Shown here piece after piece: positions 53,525 through 64,000 of a stretch of DNA of 64,000 nucleotides. The translations under genes were made by a program, and so were the position numbers. Every line of letters starts with the position of its first letter. Within the stretch, counting starts at the first letter, position 1. The stretch covers positions 1-64,000 of the forward strand of contig JAFEFT010000038.1 in NCBI GenBank assembly GCA_018240435.1, in the 5' to 3' direction. The notes under the pieces are model-generated. The model had not been told where the DNA came from and ran no database searches. It saw only the letters and a list, made by a program, of their open reading frames with translations. The stretch comes from Pseudomonadota bacterium (GTDB lineage: Bacteria > Pseudomonadota > Gammaproteobacteria > Xanthomonadales > Xanthomonadaceae).

Positions 53525-53566
53525 ACTCCCGACTCCCAACTCCCGACTCCCGACTCCCAATTCCCG
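53525..53566. repeat. Heptanucleotide array, unit ACTCCCG
   Basis: Six units ACTCCCG/ACTCCCA and a last ATTCCCG end 16 bases before the amidohydrolase start codon at 53583. They read as LPTPNSR repeats if translated, which is unlikely to be real protein. Confidence 0.88.
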
Positions 53567-53582
53567 CCTCACCCCAATCCCC

Positions 53583-54365
53583 ATGCCCATCTTCGACCTC
53601 CACCAAGGCACGACGCCGTTGTTCGTCAGCCTGCCGCACGATGGCACCGCGGTGCCCGAGGCCATCGCCGCGCGCATGACTGCCTCGGCGCGGAAGGTGC
53701 CGGACACTGACTGGCATGTGTCTCGTCTGTATGCGTTTGCTCGCGCAATGGGTGCGAGCGTGATCGTGCCGCGACACTCGCGCTACGTGATCGATCTGAA
53801 TCGACCGCCGGACGATGTCTCGCTGTATCCGGGACAGAACACCACCGGCCTGTGCCCGATCGTGCAGTTCTCCGGCGCGCCGGTGTATCGCGATGGCCAG
53901 TTGCCGACGGCGACGGAAGTCGCGGCACGGGTCGACACCTGGTGGCGGCCGTACCACGATGCCCTGCGCGCCGAGATCGAGCGTATCCGCGCCGTTCACG
54001 GCCGCGTTTTGCTGTGGGAGGGCCACTCGATCCGCGGCGAGGTGCCGTTCCTGTTCGCGGGCCGTTTGCCGGATTTCAATGTCGGCACCGCCAGCGGCGG
54101 CAGTTGTTCGGCGGCGGTGCAGCGGCGCATCGAGGCCGCGCTGGCGGCACAGGACGGCTACGACTTCGTCGTCAATGGCCGCTTCAAGGGTGGTTACATC
54201 ACCCGTCATTACGGCGATCCGGCGCGGGGCGTCGATGCGGTGCAGCTCGAGATCAGCCAGCGCATCTACATGGACGAAGAGACTTTCGCGTGGGACGACG
54301 GCAAGGCACCGGCGGCGCAACAGGCGATCCGCGCCCTGATCGCAGCGGCACTGGGCGGCAATTGA
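53583..54365 (+). CDS. hutG: N-formylglutamate amidohydrolase
   Basis: A 260-residue zinc hydrolase releasing glutamate and formate from N-formylglutamate, the last step of one histidine-degradation route. It opens MPIFDLHQGTTPLFVSLPHDG and carries SRYVIDLNRPPDD, LWEGHSIRGEVP and GRFKGGYITRHYG, all typical of HutG-type enzymes. There are no other hut genes here. ATG 53583 was chosen because upstream in-frame codons lie in heptamer repeats; no SD is visible, so the repeats form its leader. It converges on the transporter with a 16-bp gap. Confidence 0.9.
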   Translation: MPIFDLHQGTTPLFVSLPHDGTAVPEAIAARMTASARKVPDTDWHVSRLYAFARAMGASVIVPRHSRYVIDLNRPPDDVSLYPGQNTTGLCPIVQFSGAPVYRDGQLPTATEVAARVDTWWRPYHDALRAEIERIRAVHGRVLLWEGHSIRGEVPFLFAGRLPDFNVGTASGGSCSAAVQRRIEAALAAQDGYDFVVNGRFKGGYITRHYGDPARGVDAVQLEISQRIYMDEETFAWDDGKAPAAQQAIRALIAAALGGN

Positions 54366-54381
54366 CGCTGGCGACAAGCCC

Positions 54382-55644
54382 TCAGCGCAGATGCCGCAGC
54401 CGTGGCAAAAACCACGCCAGCAGACCGATCGCCGGCAAATACGCGCAGATGCGATACACCTGCTCGATGCCGATGTGGTCGGCGAGCACGCCCAGCACCG
54501 CCGCGCCGAGGCCACCCAGCCCGAAGGCGAAGCCGTAGAAGATGCCGGCGACGACGCCGGTGCGGCCGGGCAGCAATTCCTGCGCATAGACCACGATGGC
54601 CGGAAACGCCGAGGCGATCAGCGCGCCGATGACCACCGTCAGCGCCGTCGTCCAGAACAGGTCAGCGTGCGGCAGCAGCAGCGAAAACGGCAGCACGCCG
54701 AGGATCGACCACCAGATCACCAGCCGGCGGCCGATGCGATCGCCGATTGGGCCACCAGCCAACGTCCCGACGGCAACCGCGCCGAGGAAGACGAACAGGT
54801 GCAATTGCGCACTTTCGGCGCTGAGGTGGAAGCGTTCCATCAAGTAGAACGTGTAGTAGCTCGACAGGCTGGCCAGATAGAAGTATTTGGAGAACAGCAG
54901 CGCGATCAGCACCGTCAGCGTCACCACCACGGTGCGCCGCGGCACCGGCGATTGCCGGCTGGCGCTGGCCGCGGCCTTGCGATGGGCGGCCATGTGGGTG
55001 CCGTACCAGCCGCCGATGCGCGTCAGCAGCGCCATCGCGATCAGCGCGGCGATGGCGAACCACGCCACGCTGCCCTGACCGCGCGGCATCACGATGAAGG
55101 CGGCCAGCAGCGGCCCGAGCGACGACCCGAGGTTGCCGCCGACCTGGAACACCGACTGCGCCAATCCGTGCTGACCGCCCGAGGCCATCCGCGCTACCCG
55201 TGAGGATTCGGGATGGAACACCGACGAGCCCGAGCCGACCAGCGCCGCCGCCAGCAACAGCAACGGGAAACTGGGCGCGCGCGAGAGTAGCAGCAGGCCG
55301 CTCAAGGTCAGGCCCATGCCCGCCACCAGCGAATACGGCAGCGGCCGGCGATCGGTGTAGATGCCCACCAGCGGTTGCAGCAGCGAGGCGGTGGTCTGGA
55401 AAGTCAGGGTGATCAGGCCGACCTGGGCGAAGCTGAGCGCGAAATTGTCCTTGAGCAGCGGGTAGATCGCCGGCAGCAACGACTGGATCATGTCGTTGAG
55501 CAGGTGGCAGGTGCTCAGCATCAGCAGCACCGGCATCGCCGCGCGGGCGGCATCGTTCAGCGGCGCGGTGGCGTCGCGTTCGGGCGTGATCGGCGGCGAG
55601 ACCGGCGAGTCCTCGACGGACGATGCAGCAACGGGCGGATTCAT
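54382..55644 (-). CDS. MFS transporter, Fsr (fosmidomycin resistance) family
   Basis: A 420-residue 12-helix major facilitator. After a polar N-terminus of about 35 residues the first helix contains VLLMLSTCHLLNDMIQSLLPAIYPLL, the Fsr hallmark (HLLND); GSGSSVFHPESSRVARMASG and the loop GDRIGRRLVIWW also match. Fsr exports fosmidomycin and possibly native cell-envelope precursors. The start ATG 55644 matches the family N-terminus, although the frame remains open to 55779. Downstream it converges with hutG. Confidence 0.9.
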   Translation of the reverse strand: MNPPVAASSVEDSPVSPPITPERDATAPLNDAARAAMPVLLMLSTCHLLNDMIQSLLPAIYPLLKDNFALSFAQVGLITLTFQTTASLLQPLVGIYTDRRPLPYSLVAGMGLTLSGLLLLSRAPSFPLLLLAAALVGSGSSVFHPESSRVARMASGGQHGLAQSVFQVGGNLGSSLGPLLAAFIVMPRGQGSVAWFAIAALIAMALLTRIGGWYGTHMAAHRKAAASASRQSPVPRRTVVVTLTVLIALLFSKYFYLASLSSYYTFYLMERFHLSAESAQLHLFVFLGAVAVGTLAGGPIGDRIGRRLVIWWSILGVLPFSLLLPHADLFWTTALTVVIGALIASAFPAIVVYAQELLPGRTGVVAGIFYGFAFGLGGLGAAVLGVLADHIGIEQVYRICAYLPAIGLLAWFLPRLRHLR

Positions 55645-55736
55645 GCGCGTATTGAACCGTATCGGGCGCGCCAGCGCATGGGCCGGCGTGACGCCTGCGC
55701 GCAACGATGCATTCCGTGGCCGGCGCCGGACACGAT

Positions 55737-57977
<2,241 letters not shown>

Positions 57978-57996
57978 GTTACGGTTCCGTAACCGG
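57978..57996. promoter_or_regulatory. Perfect palindrome before the small exported protein gene
   Basis: GTTACGG-TT-CCGTAAC (57978-57993) has 7-bp arms and a 2-base centre, extended by CGG. It lies just downstream of the AT-rich patch and about 100 bp before ATG 58096, a good position for a repressor operator. Confidence 0.65.
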
Positions 57997-58095
57997 GGCG
58001 GAAGGTACGCCGCAGCCCCGGGCCGCCCCTCGTTCTGGACGCCCCCGGATTCCCGCAGGACCCGCGCCAGCGCCACCGCACAGGAGACCTTCCGC

Positions 58096-58395
58096 ATGCG
58101 CCGACTGATGCTCGCCTTGTCGATCGCCAGCTGTATCGCTTCCCCTCTCGCCCTTGCCCGCAACCACCATCACCAGCCCGCCCGCAGCGGCGCGCATCAC
58201 ACCCCGGCGCGTGACCACGTCGCCAGCCGCCATTCCGGCAAGGCCGTCCGCGGCCGTGCCGCCGACCGTTTCGATGCCTCGGCCACGCGGCCGCCGCATG
58301 CCCGTGTCGTCGCCGACGCCGGGCGGGGTCGCCACCATGCCGGCAACGCGCCGCGCGTTCCCGATGAAGAAGAGATTGCCCAGCCCGAGCAGTGA
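58096..58395 (+). CDS. Small secreted His/Arg-rich protein, unknown
   Basis: A 99-residue product with a Sec signal peptide (RRLMLALSIASCIASPLALA) predicted to be cleaved before RNHHHQP. The mature part is hydrophilic, His- and Arg-rich (12 His) and without obvious secondary structure, ending in an acidic EEEIAQPEQ tail. AGGAGA stands about 8 bases before ATG 58096, and a palindrome and AT-rich patch lie upstream, so it looks expressed. A metal-binding role is possible but unproven. It is followed by pyrG after 122 bp. Confidence 0.6.
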   Translation: MRRLMLALSIASCIASPLALARNHHHQPARSGAHHTPARDHVASRHSGKAVRGRAADRFDASATRPPHARVVADAGRGRHHAGNAPRVPDEEEIAQPEQ

Positions 58396-58406
58396 TCGCT
58401 CGTTGA

Positions 58407-60179
<1,773 letters not shown>

Positions 60180-60205
60180 GGCATCCGACGCCGAAACGCG
60201 TGGAA

Positions 60206-60234
60206 GAAACTCCCTCCCCCGCTTGCGGGGGAGG
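60206..60234. repeat. REP-like palindrome, pyrG-kdsA copy 1
   Basis: GAAACTCCCTCCCCCGC followed by TTGCGGGGGAGG, same stem as the next copy but without the G-rich tail. Confidence 0.75.
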
Positions 60235-60274
60235 CGGCATCCCCGCCGTTGGAGGTGATTTCCGCCGCGTGAAC

Positions 60275-60317
60275 GAAACTCCCTCCCCCGCTTGCGGGGG
60301 AGGGTTGGGGTGGGGGC
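60275..60317. repeat. REP-like palindrome, pyrG-kdsA copy 2
   Basis: GAAACTCCCTCCCCCGC, TTGCGGGGGAGGG and tail TTGGGGTGGGGGC. Forward orientation. It shares the GAAACTCC lead with copy 1. Confidence 0.8.
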
Positions 60318-60337
60318 GTGGCGCTGACGAAATGCGT

Positions 60338-60380
60338 GCCCCCATCCCAGCCTTCCCCCGCAAGCAGGGGAAGGAGTTTC
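60338..60380. repeat. REP-like palindrome, pyrG-kdsA copy 3 (inverted), with kdsA SD
   Basis: GCCCCCATCCCAGCC, TTCCCCCGCAAGC and AGGGGAAGGAGTTTC run opposite to copy 2. Together copies 2 and 3 form a BIME-like dyad of about 106 bp. The right arm contains AAGGAG (60371-60376), the ribosome-binding site of kdsA. Confidence 0.8.
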
Positions 60381-60384
60381 ATGC

Positions 60385-61214
60385 ATGAACCTGTGCGGCT
60401 TCGAGGTCGGCCTCGACCAACCGTTTTTCCTGATTGCCGGCCCTTGCGTGATCGAGTCGTTGCAGTTGCAGCTCGACAGCGCTGGCCAGCTCAAGGAAAT
60501 CACCGACGCGCTTGGCATCCCGTTTATTTTCAAATCCAGCTTCGACAAGGCCAATCGCACTTCGGGCACGAGTTTTCGTGGCCCCGGTCTTGAAGAAGGG
60601 CTGAAAGTGCTGGCCGAGGTTCGCCGTCAGATCGGCGTGCCGGTGCTCACCGACGTGCACGAATACACGCCGATGGATGAAGTCGCGGCCGTCGTCGATG
60701 TCTTGCAGACGCCGGCCTTCCTGTGCCGGCAGACCGATTTCATCCGGAGGGTGGCGAACGCCGGCAAGCCGGTGAACATCAAGAAAGGGCAGTTCCTGTC
60801 GCCGTGGGAAATGAAGCACGTCGCCGCGAAAGCGTTGGCGACCGGCAACACCCAGATCATGGTCTGCGAGCGCGGGGCGAGCTTCGGTTACAACAACCTC
60901 GTCTCCGACATGCGCTCGCTGGCGGTGATGCGCGACACCGGCTGCCCGGTGGTGTTCGACGCCACCCATTCGGTACAACTGCCCGGCGGCGCCGATGGCA
61001 AGTCCGGCGGCCAGCGCGAATTCGTGCCGGTGCTGGCGCGCGCGGCGGTGGCGGTCGGCGTGGCCGGCGTGTTCATGGAGACGCATCCGAAACCTGAGGA
61101 GGCTCTGTCCGACGGGCCCAATGCGTGGCCGCTTCCGAAGATGAAGGCGCTGCTGGAAACGTTGGTAGTGCTCGATGAGGTCGTCAAACGAACGTCCAGG
61201 CAGGAGTCCTTCGC

Positions 61215-61218
<4 letters not shown>
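60385..61218 (+). CDS. kdsA: 3-deoxy-D-manno-octulosonate 8-phosphate synthase
   Basis: Condenses phosphoenolpyruvate with arabinose 5-phosphate to KDO 8-phosphate for lipopolysaccharide inner core. The 277-residue TIM-barrel enzyme begins [21 protein letters not shown] and carries [20 protein letters not shown], the [11 protein letters not shown] motif, the [13 protein letters not shown] segment and [18 protein letters not shown] at 60371-60376 lies inside the right arm of a REP-like palindrome, 8 bases before ATG 60385. The stop overlaps the next gene by GTGA. Confidence 0.96.
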
Positions 61219-63127
<1,909 letters not shown>

Positions 63128-63143
63128 CCGCTCGCCCGCGCCC

Positions 63144-63611
63144 ATGTACAAGCTGCTCGCGCTGCTGCTGCTGGTGCTGATCGCCGCCCTGCAATACCGG
63201 CTGTGGCACGGCGAGGGCAGCTGGACGTCCGAGCAGGCGCTGGTGCAGCAGGTGGCCGAGCAGAAGGCGGAAAACGCCAAGCTCAGGCAGCGCAACGCGG
63301 CGTTGATCGCCGAGGTCGAGGACCTCAAGCACGGCGAGGCGGCGGTCGAGGAACGGGCGCGCTCGGAGATGGGCATGATCAAGCCCGGCGAGACCTTTTA
63401 TCGCGTCGTCGAGCCGGCCAGCGCCGGCGCCGACGTGGCGCCCGAGGACATCCCCGAGGATGCCGGCTCGCCAGCATCGCCAGCATCGACGGGATCGACG
63501 GGATCGACGGCGTCGACGGCATCGTCGCCTGCAGCATCGTCGGCATCGGCATCGCCGGCGCACGCCAAGCCATCGGGCAAGAAACACGCAGCGGCGGCCT
63601 CGCCGCGATGA
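63144..63611 (+). CDS. ftsB: Cell division protein FtsB with extended C-terminus
   Basis: Bitopic divisome protein that complexes FtsL and FtsQ and triggers septal peptidoglycan synthesis. It has a short N-terminus, one transmembrane helix (about 3-20, KLLALLLLVLIAALQYRLW), a coiled coil (about 32-72) and the conserved EEARSEMGMIKPGETFYRV-type segment (here ERARSEMGMIKPGETFYRV). Residues from about 95 form a Ser/Thr/Ala-rich tail not present in E. coli FtsB (103 residues). Tail DNA has 9-bp repeats at 63484-63528. It overlaps ispD by ATGA. Confidence 0.93.
   Translation: MYKLLALLLLVLIAALQYRLWHGEGSWTSEQALVQQVAEQKAENAKLRQRNAALIAEVEDLKHGEAAVEERARSEMGMIKPGETFYRVVEPASAGADVAPEDIPEDAGSPASPASTGSTGSTASTASSPAASSASASPAHAKPSGKKHAAAASPR
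63484..63528. repeat. 9-bp degenerate tandem repeat in the ftsB tail
   Basis: Five units CATCGACGG, GATCGACGG, GATCGACGG, CGTCGACGG and CATCGTCGC encode the STGSTGSTAS stretch. Frame is kept because the period is three codons. Confidence 0.75.
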
Positions 63612-64000
63612 TCTGGGCGATCGTCCCCGCCGCCGGTTCCGGGTCGCGGCTGGGTGGCGCGCTGCGCAAGCAGTATCGTGATTTGGCCGGTCGTCCTATG
63701 ATCGCGCACACGCTGGCGCGGCTGCTGGCGCATCCGGCGGTGGCCGGCGCGGTGGTTGCGCTGGCCGAGGACGACGAGCAATGGCTGCGGCTGCGGCTGG
63801 AATTTGCCAAGCCGGTGCATACCTGCGTCGGCGGCGCTGACCGCGCAGCGTCGGTGCATGCCGCGTTACGGGCGTTGCCGGACGATGTTGGCGATGACGA
63901 TGTCGTGCTGGTGCACGATGCGGCGCGGCCGTGCCTGCACGCATCCGATCTCGACCGCCTGCTGCTCGCGGCGCGCGGTGATGCTGCCGGGGCCCTGCTC
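63608..64000 (+). CDS. ispD: 2-C-methyl-D-erythritol 4-phosphate cytidylyltransferase (5' part)
   Basis: Third-step enzyme of the MEP isoprenoid pathway. It transfers CMP from CTP to methylerythritol 4-phosphate. The first 131 codons are visible: IWAIVPAAGSGSRLGGALRKQY (the CTP-binding PAAGxGxR...KQY signature), GGADRAASVHAAL and VLVHDAARP. The reading frame is open to the window edge; about 100 residues are missing. ATG 63608 overlaps the ftsB stop. ispF is expected beyond the window. Confidence 0.95.
   Translation, partial: MIWAIVPAAGSGSRLGGALRKQYRDLAGRPMIAHTLARLLAHPAVAGAVVALAEDDEQWLRLRLEFAKPVHTCVGGADRAASVHAALRALPDDVGDDDVVLVHDAARPCLHASDLDRLLLAARGDAAGALL

Larger units (their letters stand above)
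53002..53582. other. 581-bp repeat-packed intergenic region
   Basis: Between the DadA-like gene and the N-formylglutamate amidohydrolase gene. It contains four heptamer arrays, two REP-like palindromes in opposite orientation and one CGTCATTGCGAG-type dyad, listed separately. I see no credible gene in it; an in-frame extension into the heptamers before the next gene is an artefact. Confidence 0.85.

Noticed and set aside
53049-53566. Heptamer arrays as a CRISPR array.
   Set aside because: Units are 7 bases with no spacers, and no cas genes are nearby.
53520-53582. Extension of the amidohydrolase into an LPTPNSR-repeat N-terminus.
   Set aside because: The codons are heptamer repeat DNA. The conserved protein begins at ATG 53583.

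Overview
The window is about 64 kb of GC-rich chromosome from a gammaproteobacterium, most likely order Xanthomonadales (Lysobacterales). I base this on the blocks mrcA/pilMNOPQ (divergent), oxyR/ahpC-ahpD and pyrG-kdsA-eno-ftsB-ispD, on the zinc-independent L31, and on abundant short palindromic repeats. The family cannot be fixed without a database search. Coding density is high, with ATGA/GTGA stop-start overlaps in most operons. I saw no tRNA, rRNA, CRISPR array, insertion sequence or prophage.

Layout. 1-5.7 kb: rpmE2, gltA, a conserved nucleotidyltransferase-like protein and penicillin-binding protein 1A. 5.9-11.3 kb: type IV pilus alignment and secretin operon pilMNOPQ, closed by a strong terminator. 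11.4-19.9 kb: a cNMP-EAL signalling protein, then a complete MoxR-DUF58-DUF4381-BatA-BatB/TPR-BatD aerotolerance-type operon. 20-27 kb: transketolase, two small protein genes, a BlaI-M56 peptidase pair with operator-like palindromes, an S1/P1 nuclease and gap. 27-34.6 kb, all on the minus strand: an outer-membrane protein with a GNAT acetyltransferase, a MalT-type LuxR regulator, an integral membrane protein and an M13 peptidase. 34.6-39.7 kb: a peroxide-defence island with DUF3501, a CCG-domain Fe-S protein, rubrerythrin and oxyR facing ahpC-ahpD. 39.6-42.3 kb: phhB, nfuA, a proline-rich membrane protein and two c-type cytochromes. 42.7-50.5 kb: an RND efflux operon with one adaptor and two permeases. 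50.5-57.6 kb: an NlpC/P60 lipoprotein, slyD, a DadA-like oxidase, a repeat-filled gap, an N-formylglutamate amidohydrolase, a Fsr-type transporter and parE. 58-64 kb: a small secreted protein, pyrG, kdsA, a secreted hypothetical, eno, ftsB and a truncated ispD.

How the genes fit together. Three regions deal with the envelope: cell-wall synthesis beside the pilus machine, the Bat/MoxR complex, and the RND pump. The peroxide island joins known peroxidases to a poorly described Fe-S electron-transfer module.

The most unusual signals are non-coding or sit inside genes. (1) eno carries 31 extra residues at the interdomain linker, encoded by DNA that folds into strong nested hairpins, like an in-frame palindromic element. 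(2) The gap at 53.0-53.6 kb holds four heptanucleotide tandem arrays, an inverted pair of REP-like palindromes and a CGTCATTGCGAG-type dyad. (3) REP-like palindromes recur about ten times, and one supplies the ribosome-binding site of kdsA. (4) A 19-base palindromic motif occurs twice around the parE promoter region.
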